The notes below the pieces were generated by a model. The model did no database searches. It was not told the origin of the DNA and worked only from the letters and a program-made list of their open reading frames with translations. This document shows positions 24,556 through 37,597 of a stretch of DNA of 64,000 nucleotides, piece after piece (positions within the stretch are counted from its first letter, which is position 1; every line of letters begins with the position of its first letter). The translations under genes and the position numbers were made by a program. The stretch is from Cerrena zonata. Taxonomy: Eukaryota; Basidiomycota; Agaricomycetes; Polyporales; Cerrenaceae. Location of the stretch: positions 1-64,000 of the forward strand of contig JASBNA010000031.1 of assembly GCA_038087015.1 (NCBI GenBank), given 5' to 3'.

Positions 24556-27500
24556 GCTTGCGAGTCTGTCCTCGTCTCTGCCTATGTCCTCGCTTCTACT
24601 TATATTCTCTCAGGTCCTCTGCGTCTCCTGCCTTGCTCCACCTCACTGCTGTATGATTCACTGAGTACTACATGTTGCCTTCCCTCTCAATCTGCCCTCT
24701 TACTCCCTCCGAATCTTCCCAGCCCCTGTGCCCTGACCTTTACCTGCCAGTACAACTGGAGCGTATATTTCACAAGACTATCTTGCCCTGGTCGTATCTA
24801 CACGTCATTATTACTACGCCATGTCCCCACCCTACGCCTTCCCATGTAGCTGGACCTCCCAGAGTCTCAATTCTCTACGAGAGCATGCTGGTGCTTACAT
24901 TCGTTCGATCCTTCGTCTTGTTTAGTGCTGGGGCCTGCGATCCTGATGTCGACGCTTTCTCCTCAATGGCTTTGACGTTTTCTCGCTCGATGATACCTGC
25001 ATAGTCCCCTTCTCTTCAAAACAGGTACACCCGTTAAAGTCAGCGAGATGCGTGTTCACCCTCACGATGCAGAAATCGTGGACATGTCATGGACTCGTAC
25101 TTCCATAACACCCCATATGTACACGCATACCAGAGTCGTTCAAGATTCTCACTCTCAAGACATTTTGAGCCTTTGGTTCATGCTCTCAAACTCCGGTATG
25201 TCATCCTGTGACTCTCTCATTCCCTAATGCACAGTATTCACCTCCGGTCTCGCATCTTCGACAACACTCCTAGTCCTCTACCCAACGATATAATCCTCTC
25301 TATGCAGCATTTCCTGTCTGTCTCTGTTCGAGTCAGCCAAACCACATCACTTCATCTGTTAACCTCATCTCGGTATCGCCGCTTCATCAATGCGTCCCTA
25401 GCAGCTTGCTCTCGCTAACTCTTATCCTATCACAATGTACACCTCTAGTTCTCTAAAGAAGTCACCTGATCCGCTATACTTTGGCAAGACATCTCATCCT
25501 TTTCGACGCCACCTATTGTCCCCGGTACCAATCAATGCAATTAATTTACAACACAACGTCTGTCTCCAGTCTTACATGGACTACTTAACGGCGGTACCTC
25601 TCGTCGACCAGCTATCTTCTTTCCCATTGCGACCGATTACATGTCGCGTACTTCAATCGTCTGGCAAAGAACGATCTCAACGAAACGCAAGGATAACTAT
25701 ATAGCCGGAACAGGGTCCTTTTCTCCGTGAGTATGATCGACTCTTGCTTTCTCTCGCACGCCGTAGAAGCGTCTAATGACCACTAACGACATCCTAGTCG
25801 TGTCATTTTAATTTCTCTCGTCCGTTCTCAACAACGCTACGAAGGCAGCCGTAGTGCAGTCGCGAGTGTTGAAACGATCGAAATAAAGATGAGATTGTCC
25901 GAGCCTCCTCTCGTAAGTCAGTTCATGCAATTCATCAGCCACTCCCTTACTTCGTCGAGTATACCGAAAACCTGATGTTCATAAGGTCCATTCACACAAG
26001 ACGTCAAATTAAACCAGACACTATGATAAGGACTACCTCTCCCATCTACGCTCTTGTTTACATGTTCGACCTTATTCTGGCCCGTATCGAATGGTATCAT
26101 TTGTTTCTAACAGATAGCGTTCTCGGTCGCATATAACTACTTACCCCGACTCCTCGATCCTAGAGAACCCATCCTCAGTGGTTTTGTTTGTCAACATCTC
26201 GAGAGATACAACTTGTCCACACGCACCTTTCTGCTCGTACGTGCCATTGGCATATGCCCTCCTACTCCCTCCCCCAGTCTTCACAGGTTTTTTACCCCCG
26301 TCTCCGCTTACCAGTATAACTGGAGCGTACCTCGGCTTGGGCCCGTATACGCCATGGTTATTACACCATATCCCCACTCCCGGAGTACATCCTTCATCTT
26401 GTATTCCCCAAATCTATGGGACAAACGTGCCCGCGCTCGTCATTGTTTGGTCCTTCGTCTTCGCTAGAGTCGCAATTTGGAACTCCAAACCTAGAGTCGA
26501 CATTCACGCAGGCGTGTTAATGTTCACGGTAGAAGGTTTCTCGACATGCTATGGACTCAAACTCCAATAACATTTCATATGTACTCGCAGACACGAGTCG
26601 TTCAAGGTCCTCACTATAGACACGTTTCGATCATTCAATTCACTCTCAAACTCCAGTATCTCGTCCTCCTGCTTGTGACTATCTCATTCTAAAGCGTACC
26701 GCATTCACCTCCGGTCCCGCATCTTAAATAACACTCCTGGTCCTTTACACCACGACACAACTCTATGCAGCATTTCCTATCTTTTTCTCTATCCAAGTTA
26801 GCCAAACCCCATCACTTAATCCGGAAACCTTATCTCGATGTCCCCGCTTCACCTCTAGTAGTCTACTCGCACCCATCCTTGTCCCATTGCAATATGCACC
26901 ACCCCGATCTGCTATACTATGGCGAAATCTCGCATCTTCTCTTCCGCCTAGCGTTCCCGTCCAATCAAGGTGATCCAACACACTCCGTCGCCAGTCCTAC
27001 ACGAACTACTCAACCTCGTTTCCTCTTGTTGCCCTCACTCCCATCGTGACCACTCATCAGGTAATCTGACTGCCTAGCAAAAATCGACCTCGGCCAAGCG
27101 AAACGTGAAGATTGGAGTACCGCGAAGACCTAAGGATAGATAGCAGGAAAGATGCCTTTTTCTCTGAGTACGATCAATTCTTGCTTTCTCTCGCACATCG
27201 CAGAAGCGTGTAATAACCGCTAGTGACTTCCTAGTCGTGTTATTTTCCCTTCTCTCGTCGGTTTTCAACAACGCTGCGAAGACAGCCGCAGTGCACTAGC
27301 AAGGGTCGGTCGAGGTAAAAATGACATTCCTTGAGCCTCCGCTCGTAAGTCAGTTTATACAATCCATCACCCGGCCTTTTTCGTAGACTATACCAAAAAC
27401 CTTCTTCGTACGGTCCGTTCACGCAAGGCATCAAAACGAACCAGAGGCTGCGACGAGGACTACCTCCCCCATCTACGTTCTTGTTTACATACTCGACTTT

Positions 27501-27630
27501 ATTCGAACGGCGTCTGGCCCATATCATGATCTTTTGCTTATGACAGATCGCGTTCTCGGTGGCATATACCCACTTACCCTCAACTCCTTGATTCTAGAAA
27601 CCCCGTCTTCGTTCGTAGTCTTGACTTTGT

Positions 27631-28656
27631 CAACGTCTTGAGAAATCCAACTTGTCCACACGCACCTTTGCTTGTTAGTGCGACACCAGTCCGTATTCTC
27701 ATTTGGAATTTGAATTGAGACCCGGACTCGCGTCTCTACTCCGGTCCCCCTGAATGAACATCCATGCTACTTCAAGAAACAAAGATATCCATGTGTATGC
27801 TATCTCCCAAACGGAGAATAGATCCGATTCGTTGCTTAAAATGATGCCTAGCTCGACAACAGTTATCGATTTCCGTCCCTCTACGTAACATGGTGCATTG
27901 ACAGAGTTGGACGTTAGCGAGCCGAACGAATAAGCATGCGTGCTTATTATTGAAATCTATTTACATTGGCCCACTCGAAAGAAATGTTATCGACCCGGGA
28001 TCCCTTGTATTTACGAGAATGTAACTCGGTAAGCTCCATCGACCTATCACTTCTGTTCTATTGACCTTTCGAATCCTTCGTCTGCTAGGTCCATGAATCG
28101 TTGTTCCTCATACTTCCTACAGTTGTGCGTCCTAGCCGTGCTCTACCACCCTGGGGGTTTCTGGATGTCCGTCACTCCATCCAAGTTGGCCAGCTTACAG
28201 ATCTCAACACCCTTATTCAAGTGTGGTCGTCCCGCAATCGCGACATTGACTTCCAAGGGCATATTCCTCTTTCCCCAACCGCTGATCTAAACATTTATTT
28301 TCTGTCTTCAACATGATCCCTTATTAACTTCTCGAATTTGTAGGACTTTGTGTGAAATACAGTAATAAATATATCTCTTTAGCAAAACCATGGGGAACGA
28401 AAGGTTGGAGTGGGGATAAAAATACAAACACGACATAAAACAAGGAGGTAGTGAAGGGTAAAATCAATCGGCAGGTGTAGCAAAAATCCTCGGTGGTGGC
28501 AGTACAGTAGGTGCAATATGAAGAAATCAGAAAAGAATCAAGTTGGACGCAGTCTATTGTGCCTTCGAGTCGATCCAGACAGACTTTGACAGCTATGCAT
28601 CTGTAAAACCGAATTAATGAATTCAAAATGTCACCAGTACAAAGGTTACTTACATG
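27631..28656. repeat. Duplicated block, left copy (partner 36568-37597)
   Basis: From CAACGTCTTGAG onward this sequence matches 36568-37597 almost base for base over its first 700 bp, then with moderate differences up to the 3' ends of F3 and F4. This shows that the two F-box units were duplicated together with their downstream flank. Confidence 0.8.
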
Positions 28657-30401
28657 TCAGAATGGTATCGAGTCGTCCTTGTCACTGAAATCAACATCGA
28701 CCTTCCGCTCTTTGAGCTTCGGAAACCCAATAGGTTTCATTTCGGCTCGAATTCGAAGCTTTCGAAAGGAGCGAAACCTTTCCCTGGAAAGAATGTCATC
28801 GAGACACCCAATCTCGTCAGTGAATAGTTTTCTCTCTTTTTCTGGCACTTTTGAGCTCGGAAAGGGATCGAAAGAAGCTGGAAATCGAAGGATCAGCGCC
28901 AGATATACTCAGAAATATGTTGTCAATCTACATACATAAGGAATATATGGGATGTTGTTCCCAATGTCCCGATATCACAGTGACCTCTTCAAGAGACTGA
29001 CTACAGTGCTCTAGCAGCTCTGTGATATCCTGGAGTGAGGACCTGATATCAGAGCTATATGCAACTATAAGATGTCTCAGGCGAGAGACAAAGGGAGGGG
29101 CATTGATGAAGGTCCTTAGGAGTGCGGACACATTGCATTCAAGCGGTAATGCCAAGGTCTGCAAAGAGCACTTTGAACGATTGAATTGCAAGTGTGGGAG
29201 ATCACGACCACCGAGGGTGTTATCATTATCCAGAAGCCATGTAATAATCACGGTAGAGAGAGATCGGAATGAGGTAAGGAACCGGCACAGTTGATTGACA
29301 TCTCCAGTCTTGCAAGCGTGAAGCCACAAGATCTGTAATGAGGTGGCGGATGATGGGAACCTATACAAGGATGGATGCGCTTCTGTAAAGTTCAGAAATA
29401 ATATGCTGCATGCCTTTAGGCTAGGCATGTGGTATGGGCTGAGGATAGTTGTCTGTGGTGACTTGTGTTTGACATTGGTTATACAGAGGAATTTGATATA
29501 CTGAAGCAAGAAGGGTTTCCGCTGTACAGCAGTCCGAAAACTAGTAAGTTTGAGATATGTCTTTCTGCAACGGAGGATTTTGCGGAGATCGATAGCATGG
29601 AAGAGATGCATTTGTGCACGAGGTACCCATGCTCGACAGACTCGGGCACAATGTGCAAGATCCCTCGTAAGAAACCTCCAATGCACAAAGTGTCTCAAAC
29701 TGTCAAAGTGAGGTCCCTCGGCCGCAACGTAATCAATGATATGTTCGTAGATCTCTGTGGGAAATCTTGAAGAGCTTTCTACTCTATCTTGTCCCCTAGA
29801 CCACACAACAATTTGAAAACAGATGAGTGGGATATTCGGGATGTGTAAGGTTATACTGTACCTATCGCCAGTGGTCGTTTCGACCATCAAGACACCATCC
29901 TCTCCTCGTCTCTTGGTCTGTCTCAAAAATCACGGCGTTAGCACAATTGTAGGTAACTCACATCATGGCACATACCTATCTTCACTTTCCGAAGCATCAA
30001 GGATGCTGTTATATATATGCTTATTGGAGTCGCTCACAACCAGAGCCAAGGAGTCGTCCGGGTTCGGCTCACTCCGCTGGATACGAGAAGTATCATTGCG
30101 GGCCGTCCCTTCAGCGTGTGGGGAGGCAAGAGGGTTATTATCAATCGCTGTACACCGAGACTCTGGCGTTCCCGGCTCATTGACATTTGTAGAACCTTCA
30201 TCGTTGCTAGCCAGCCAGAACGATTAATACAAAGCCTCTTAAGAGATTGACTAGCGAGACATACCAGCAGTTCGCAACTGAATTCTCCATCTCGATGTCC
30301 ACAGAACCGAGACAGCCGGGATCCTGTTTAGAACATTACAAGTCATGAGCTGATCAAGATGGAGAACAAGAACAAAGACATACCAGAGTAAGGGTGTCCA
30401 T
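28657..30401 (-). CDS. F-box/leucine-rich protein, copy F3, intact
   Basis: Exons: 30401-30384 (18 nt, MDTLTL), 30323-30265, 30206-29976, 29921-29862, 29795-28936 and 28877-28657; 482 residues with ATG, stop and all phases intact. Residues about 1-122 are acidic and Ser/Thr-rich, without a known domain. The F-box begins at about residue 126 (SSRFPTEIYEHIIDYVA) and ends with HCARVCRAWVPRAQMHLF. About 250 residues of leucine-rich, irregular repeats follow (HMPSLKAC..LNFTEAHPSLYRFPSS, NQLCRFLTSFRSLS, LPHLQFNRSKCSLQTLALPL, DITELLEHCSQSLEEVTVI). The last exon adds a cysteine-poor tail with LRIRAEMKPIGFPKLKERKV and ends DDSIPF. By family it should be a substrate receptor of an SCF ubiquitin ligase; the substrate is unknown. 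This is the reference copy for the array. Confidence 0.88.
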
Positions 30402-30783
30402 TATAATTGAGGGGTGTGTGTCAATGGGAAGGAGAGGAGGGAATCGATGGGCAAGCGGCAGATACTAATACGCAGAGCATTCATATACCTGTCCATGTCA
30501 CTACCATGTGGTCTTCCTCACTATTATAGGCAGACGGTGCGACCCGACAACATCTCTTCCATTTCAAAGTCATGAATAGCAATGCTTCGACCTTCAGTAC
30601 GGCCTCCCTACCGCTAGCAGAGAACGAGGGTACAAGACTTTGAGAACGAGCGAATATCTTCTCGGGTGTTCTTGCCCTGCACGAGAGCACATACGATGTC
30701 CAAATCCATAGCGTTGAAAATATACGACCCACCAGAATCCTTTCGACCAGCAATTCACAGTGACCAGGAATAGGACTTCCCAA
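30402..30783 (-). promoter_or_regulatory. 5' flank of F3: C/T-rich leader and conserved upstream frame
   Basis: The 60 bp before the ATG (CCTCCTCTCCTTCCCATTGA then CACCCCTCAATTATAATGG) recurs before the other copies, as expected for a shared core promoter and leader. Further upstream, a minus-strand frame (30783-30481) aligns without gaps to one at 39698-39366 above F4, sharing SQSLVPSFSAS and EEDHM. This could be an upstream exon or an old gene remnant. Confidence 0.4.
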
Positions 30784-33700
30784 TCACCACTAGGCTTGTC
30801 GAAGCTCGATTGCTTCGTACCGGCCAGTACGGAACATATGTAATCGCTGACAGGTATAGTCAGCATAGAGACTAGCTTGTTATGGGAACCGAAGGACGAA
30901 TCTTCGAAAACACAAAACAGACAATACTCATACACTCGTCATAGAGTCTCCTAATGGGATGATTTGCTCGCTCGAAGAATACATTATTCGCAATTTGAAA
31001 CTCGAGCTAGCGTGCATCAATACCTCGTTTGATTTACTCGTGTAGTATTCAAGGGAGAACAGAATGGGGTATCTGCATACGATGAGCCAGAGACCAATCT
31101 TAAACGACTAGCATTTACTCACATATCTCGTGGTGGATGTTCACTCGACAATATGCCACTGCGTGGCTCTTGGCTTGCCCGATTCATTTGCTGTCTACCA
31201 CCCAGTAAGTATGGTTGCGATTACATAAGCATGCTGGTCCAAATAAGGTCTCAACGCAAAGGAGCGCCCACCAAGCGTGTATAAACAACCCCAAGCACAA
31301 CCTTGCATATCGTCAGAAAAATGGGTGCCAAGTTGGACCTCACGAAGATAACTGGCGCCAGTATTTGACGCTTGAGGCAATTTGGGTGTCTCTAGTTGGA
31401 CCGGGAGATGCTTGCTCTAAATCGAGCAAGAATCTTTCGGGAGAGATTACCAACCTTTATTGACTCGTTCAATTGTCCACGCTTCAGAATGTTTGAGGAA
31501 GGAGGATACAAGCCTCAAATAACTGGTTCAGCCGATGGCTTAAAGCCTGGTCAGCTTGGAACGAGACACTATAGGCGTGGATGTCGAAGGGGAGTATAAA
31601 GGATATGATATGCTCGAAAAATTTCAAATTCCAGTCGACTTGGCCGAGGGGATTCGAGAATATCCACTCACCAATAGTACATATAATCTCTTACTGTCCT
31701 CAACTCTCGTACACTCGTACTCCTTGTACCTTTATTGGTTCCCTCTCGTAGACCCATCTTGTAAAGTCTTGTATACGAAGATTAGTCCACACAGAAGGCA
31801 CACGAAGAGATTCCGAGGATGTGTGGGGGAGAGGAGAGGACAGTGGGAGGTGAGATCAGGGTAGCCGTACGTCAATTTCCCGGATTTGTCCATCAGTACT
31901 TGAAGAAATAGGTGCAAAATAATCCATACCTCATAGTCAGTTGGATGTGATGCAGAAAGGAGCAGATCGAAGATAGATCACTGGCAAGACTCGGAGCGAC
32001 ATCGATCGAAAATTCTGTTGAAGCCAGTATGTAGAAGTTTTATGTACCTAGATTTGAGTCGCTAGGTAATGGGAAATATACCTTTTACGAGCTCCGAATC
32101 CCAAATCACAAACAAAAAAACTGAGACATACCACAGAGAGCGTGTCCATTACGACTGAGAGATGTGGTTTTGGGATGAAGAGGAGGGAAACGATAAACAA
32201 GCTATAAGATGCTAATAATCAACATGTCCACGTACTTACCTGTGCCTGCATAGCATATGGTCACTCTCGTGGCTGTTCTACAACATCTCTTCCATTCCAA
32301 ACAGCACCTCCAGTCAACCCAGCCTCACCGGAGATGAGCCGGCTTACTAGTACTAAGAATAGCGAGAGAATATATGAGAGCGATTCAGACTCGGAGCGGT
32401 ACAGTGAGAATACGTCGATGTAGATTTCTGACGGGTAGAACAGTTTGTACGTGCCTTCTTTGATCGATGATCGTTGGTTCCCCATTGGCTCTTGGGTTCG
32501 ATGGCGGTGTCCTAGTACACGTACTTACCACAGAATGTCATGAAGAACACATCATTGTATGCTCTAAGCTGTACAGATCGCACCCCACCTCGAAATTACA
32601 ATCCGTACAGTTGCACGGAACCCACATAGCCCGAATCATCTGCATCGTCTCGCTTGAAAGGCTTCTGTTTGGTTTTGTAAGAATGAGTATTCAAAGTTGA
32701 AATCCCTAGTATTAGAACTATACAATACATCAGAAGCTTCTTGACCATCCACCCACCGTGACTATGTCTCCGAACTCCCAAGTCTCACAGACAACTTTAG
32801 GTCTCATAGTACACCATACGGAGCAAACAGACAATGCGGACTCATCAACGCTGAATTGTTTCGTACCGGCCAGCGCGGAATACATGCAATTATTGTAATC
32901 CGAGTCTTGCATATAGGCCAAGGTTTATGGAAACATCTGACGAAGTGCAGGTCCCGAGGGGCGAAGCTAGATCAGTCGTCTTCACAGTCTTCGAACTTCA
33001 TAGACCGTACCCCATGCACAACAAACAGGCAAAATATGTTTAAAACTGGATTGATTCGTGGCAGATATGAGCAATCCTCGACGTCTACAAGCTGCCTACA
33101 AGATCCGGTGAGGATGTGTGATTTACAAGGCTTACGGTAGGCAGTGGACGTATTAGACCTGAAGCCAGGTACTGATGGGTCTGTCCTCGATATATGATTC
33201 GTCTTGTTGAAGGCGGTCTATCAAATAAGAGATCTCGTTAATGCGGAAGAGTAAGATTGTCGGTGACGCGGAGCGTATCAAAATATAATCCGACGTAACT
33301 GGGAGAGATTCAAGAGTAACCACTCACCAAGAACACACTTTTGTAACTACTCGACATTCTCAGCTCTCTCGTATCCTCCCGCTGCCTCACTCCAAGGAAA
33401 CCATCGTAAGAAGCCTCGTATACGAAGAGTATAGCACGTAGAGGATGGACGACAGGACTTGAGATTCCGAGGATAGTGTCATAGAGGAAGGAGAAGGGGC
33501 AAGTAAGGTCTATGCACGGACACATCTGGACGGTTGGAGATGGCTTGAGAACAGGAGTTTGAAGATAAAATGTTGGCAAGATCAAGGACGATCACTAGCT
33601 TCGTTGATAGGAGTACACAGGGGGAGTTGACTGTCGGGATGCGACAAGCAGTCCCAAACGAAAGATGGACGAAACAATCCCTGCTCTATAAGCGGATGCA

Positions 33701-35753
33701 AAGTAGCAGTGCAGAGGAAATGTTGGCAATATCGAGTGTAGTCGCGGATTTCGTTGAAGAGACTTCAAGCGAGTACACAGAGGCTTCGGGTATATGAATG
33801 CAAGCTGTTAGAGAGTAAAAAGATGCACCTTATGGCTCATGTTGGCGATCGTACTCCTGTGGGCTAATGAAAGACTCGACCTTGAATTCAATGCCGTTGA
33901 GATCGAGTGGACGTACATTCATTCAAATACAGAGTTATTCTCGCCTTTACAGAAACCTCATCGCTGAGCCTATCGTAACCCGATAAACGGCCAGATAACA
34001 TTGTGTAGACGTTAGCATATAGAAGGTTTTCACTCACAAGCACTGAGCGAGACGACAGATTGGTTGAGGGTTGAAACGTTGACATACCAGCCATCGTCAG
34101 TATCGGTCGCTTTCCAGAGGAGTTTTGCTTCAGAGAAGGACGTGGGGAGTGGCTATTGAGCAGAGACCACCGAATCTACGCTGAAGCGGTATGAGGACAT
34201 CGGAAGCATAGAACGCGATAGCAAGAGGATAGCCCTTGCACATGCGGAGTGCGGACGCCCAGTTTCAAGTCCTATCATTGTCATCGTATGCTGGACGTAT
34301 CAGAGTTGGTCTGGAAAGACTCAGAGTGAAGGGTCGAAAAGTCGATAACAGTCGAGAGCGAGAGTGAGTGTCATGGCCGGGAAATCCGGAGCTCGACACG
34401 TGGCATATTTGATCGGCTACTTCCTATTGGCCAGCGTGTTTGCTTGCTCACGTCTCCGAGTCTGTCTCTGTCCTTGTCCTCTCCTACTTGGCCCACTTCA
34501 CCACTCTAGGATTCACCGAGGACGACTACGCTATGTCTCCACCCAACGCCTTTTGTCTGTCCAGACCTGCCAGAGTCCGTGTCTTCCCCGACTCTATGAG
34601 CCATGTACATGCTCACGCTCGTCATTGTTCAGTCCTTCGTCTTCTTTAGTGCTGGAATTCGGAATTTAGAACTTAGAGTCGACGTTTTTTCCTCACAGTT
34701 CTAAAGATGTCTCGTTTGATAACATTTCTCGACTCGAACTCCCATAATACCCCACATGTACTCGCAGACACGAGTCGTTCAAGACTTTCACTCTAACGAC
34801 ATTTCAAGCCTCTTGTTCATGCTTGAAAACTCTGGTATGTCATTCTTCTTCAGATTGTGACTCTCATTCCCCACCATGCAGTATTCACCTCTGATCTCGC
34901 ATATTATATTCCACTCCTAGTCCTCTACCCAACGACATAACCTCTCTATTCAGCATTTCCTGTCTTTTCTCTATTGACGTCAGCCAAACCACCTCACTTC
35001 ATCCGGAAGCCCCAGCTTGGTGTCGCCACTTCGTCCCTGGCAGACTGCTCTCGCTAACTCCTGTCTTATTTCCATGTACAACTCCATTTCTTCAAAGAAG
35101 CCACCCCGATCCGTTACACTATGACGAAATCTGGCATCTTCTTCGACGCCATCTATTGTCCCCGGTACCAATCAACGTAATCAATGTACAACACAACGTC
35201 CGTCTCCAGACCTACACGAACTACTCAACCGCGATAGCTCTCGTCAACTAGCTATCTTCTATCCCATCCCGACCGATCACACATCAGGTACTTTGATCGT
35301 CCGGCGAAGAACAATCTCGATGGAAACCAGTGTGAAGACCGGAGTACCGCGAAGACATAAGGATCGATAGCAGGAAAGAGGACTTGTTCTCTGTGAGTAC
35401 GATCAATGTTTACTTTCTCTCACACGTTGCAGAAGCGTATAATGACCGCTACTGGCTTCTTAGTTGTGTTATTCTGGCTTCCCTCTTCAGTTCTCAACAA
35501 CTTTACGAAGGCGGCCGCAGTACACTAGCAAGGGTCGATCGAGGTAAAGATGATATTCCGCGATCCTCCCCTCAGAAATCATTTTATACGATTCATCACC
35601 CACTCCCTCACTTCGGCGAGTATACCGAAAACCTGATCTTCTTCATATGGTCCGTTCGCGCAAGACATCAAATTCGACCAGACACTACGACGAGGACTAT
35701 CTTTCCCATCTACGCTCTCGTTAACATGCTCGACTTTATTCTAATTGCGTCTG
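30784..35753. repeat. Long inter-unit region F3-F4, repeated decayed DNA
   Basis: No intact gene. It contains the GGAGGATACAAGCCTCAAAT segment (about 31500-31525), related to ones near 46360 and 23550. A short minus-strand frame near 32640-32530 reads MWVPCNCTDCNFEVGCD before a stop. The CACGTG/ATTGG block is at 34397-34432. Minus-strand frames around 34980-35171 and 26763-26981 share a DARFRHS..DRGG motif, suggesting a decayed gene common to the units. Confidence 0.45.
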
Positions 35754-36421
35754 TATGGGCTATATAGTGTCCCAAAATTATTTTCCGCGGTAAGTACCAG
35801 AGTTGAGTGATTTCGCGGTAAGTTGAGTGTTCAGGGCACTTTCCGCGCGCGAAGTGTCCAAAAATTTCCGCGCTCTGTTGGAGACAATCGTTGCGCGCGG
35901 CAATATTTCTGGTGACATTTCTGTCAAATGGGCCGATGGAGGCTATCTGAACGTTGTATCAGCCCAGTCTTTTCTAGTAAATTCTGATGTTACTGGCGGT
36001 CTTAGAAATATGAAGCAAAGGGTTTGCTTCCCTTACAAGACGTCATAATGATCCAGGGGTAACATTATAATGATTATTATAACATTGGGAAGATACCAGT
36101 ACTATATCACAAGAGGCATGACAATCCTGGGGATCCCTTATTATTCTTACACAAATTTGTAGTCTCTTACTAGCTCAACCCCTTAGCTCTGACTGTCTTA
36201 GAAGCAATAAGAAATGAGATAGAGTCTCAAGAAGTCCAAATTAACATGTTGGACATGAGACATAGAGAGTTGAGTTACGGAACTCTGACCCACCGTGCAA
36301 CCAGTCTCAAGTTAGTGTCAAGGTTCTGCGACTTAACGCGGAATCACCAACCAACTTACCGCGCGCGAGCTAAATAACATACCGCGGAAGGCCATAATTT
36401 TGGGACACTATATTACCCATA
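35754..36421. mobile_element. 668-bp MITE (non-autonomous DNA transposon) with 6-bp target duplication
   Basis: The left terminus TATGGGCTATATAGTGTCCC and the inverted right terminus TATGGGTAATATAGTGTCCC match at 18 of 20 positions; the inverted repeat continues through AAAATTAT. It is flanked by CGTCTG on both sides (35748-35753 and 36422-36427). The paralogous site near 27510 and the related site near 48948 lack the insertion and carry a single GCGTCT-type sequence, confirming borders and target duplication. Subterminal parts are rich in CGCG and GCGCGC motifs (TTCCGCGG, CCGCGCGCG). The only open frame (35827-36048, GTG start) shows no transposase motif. Six bp is an uncommon target length; the superfamily is not assigned. 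Confidence 0.85.
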
Positions 36422-37597
36422 CGTCTGGCCCGTATCATAAACTGGATCTTTTGCTTCCAACAGATGGCGCTCTCGGTGGTATATACCCACTTACCCTCGC
36501 CGCCTCGATTCTATAAAGCCCATCCTCGTTCGTATCCTAGCTTAATGGCTTCGTTTGTTGCCCTTTCAACGTCTTGAGAAATCCAACTTGTCCACACGCA
36601 CCTTTGCTTGTTAGTGCGACACCAGTCCGTATTCTCATTTGGAATTTGCCTTGAGACCCAGACTCGCGTCTCTACTCCGGTCCCCCTGAATGAACATCCA
36701 TGCTACTTCAAGAAACAAAGATATCCATGTGTATGCTGTCTCCCAAACGGAGAATAGATCTGATTCGTTGCTTAAAATGATGCCTAGCTCGACAACAGTT
36801 ATCGATTTCCGTCCCTCTACGTAACGTGGTGCATTGACAGAGTTGGACGTTAGCGAGCCGAACGAATAAGCATGCGTGCTTATTATTGAAATCTATTTAC
36901 ATTGGCCCACTCGAAAGAAATGTTATCGACCCGGCGGGATCCCTTGTATTTACGAGAATGTAACTCGGTAAGCTCCATCGACCTATCACTTCTGTTCTAT
37001 TGACGTTTCGAATCCTTCGTCTGCTAGGTCCATGAATCGTCGTTCCTCATACTTCCTACAGTCGTGCGTCCTAGCCGTGCTCTACCACCCTGGGGGTTTC
37101 TGGATGTCCGTCACTCCATCCAAGTTGGCCAGCTTACAGGTCTCAACACCCTTATTCAAGTGTGGTCGTCCCGCAATCGCGACATATGGTTTCCAAGAGC
37201 ATATTCCTCTTACCCCAACCGCTGATCTAAACATTTGTTTTCTGTCTTTAACATGATCCCTTATCAAGTTCTCGATTTTGTAGGACTTTGTGTGAAATAT
37301 AGTAATAAATGTATCTCTTTAGCAAAAACACGGGGAATGAAAGGTTGGAGTGAGGATAAAAATACAAACACAACATAAAATGAGGAGGTAGTGAAGGGAA
37401 AATCAATTGGCAGGTGTAGTGAAAATCCTCGGTGGTGGCAGTACAGTAGGTGTAATATGAAAAATCAGAAAAGAATCAAGTTGGACATAGTCAACTGTGT
37501 ATTTGAGTCAATCCAAATGGAGTTTGACAGCTATACATCCATAAATCCAGATTCATAAATTCAAAATGCCACTCAAGGTACAAAAGTTACTTACATG
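36422..37597. repeat. Duplicated block, right copy (partner 27631-28656)
   Basis: From 36568 onward this continues the near-identical duplication described for 27631. It forms the downstream flank of F4. No gene is seen; small frames such as 37032-37256 are changed by substitutions and indels between the two copies. Confidence 0.75.

Larger units (their letters stand above)
20956..28656. repeat. Long inter-unit region F2-F3, repeated decayed DNA
   Basis: About 7.7 kb without a convincing gene. It carries recognisable relatives of blocks found between other units: the CACGTG/ATTGG block at 24511-24550, the GAAGCAGGCTACAAGC segment twice (about 22285-22315 and 23540-23570, implying an internal duplication), and the 27.63-28.6 kb block shared with 36.57-37.6 kb. 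A minus-strand reading starting MDSVLAARRQ at about 24264 ends in a stop after 17 residues. Confidence 0.5.

Noticed and set aside
24171..24849. Plus-strand frames with hydrophobic stretches resembling membrane segments
   Set aside because: They arise from C/T-rich repeated DNA and are not conserved as protein between units.
35827..36048. Possible transposase remnant in the MITE
   Set aside because: It begins with GTG, has no DDE or HTH motif and is only 73 codons; the element is best called non-autonomous.
35767..36408. MITE borders at GTGTCCC with a TA target duplication (Tc1/mariner type)
   Set aside because: The inverted repeat extends 13 bases outward on both sides, and the paralogous empty site supports the CGTCTG duplication instead.
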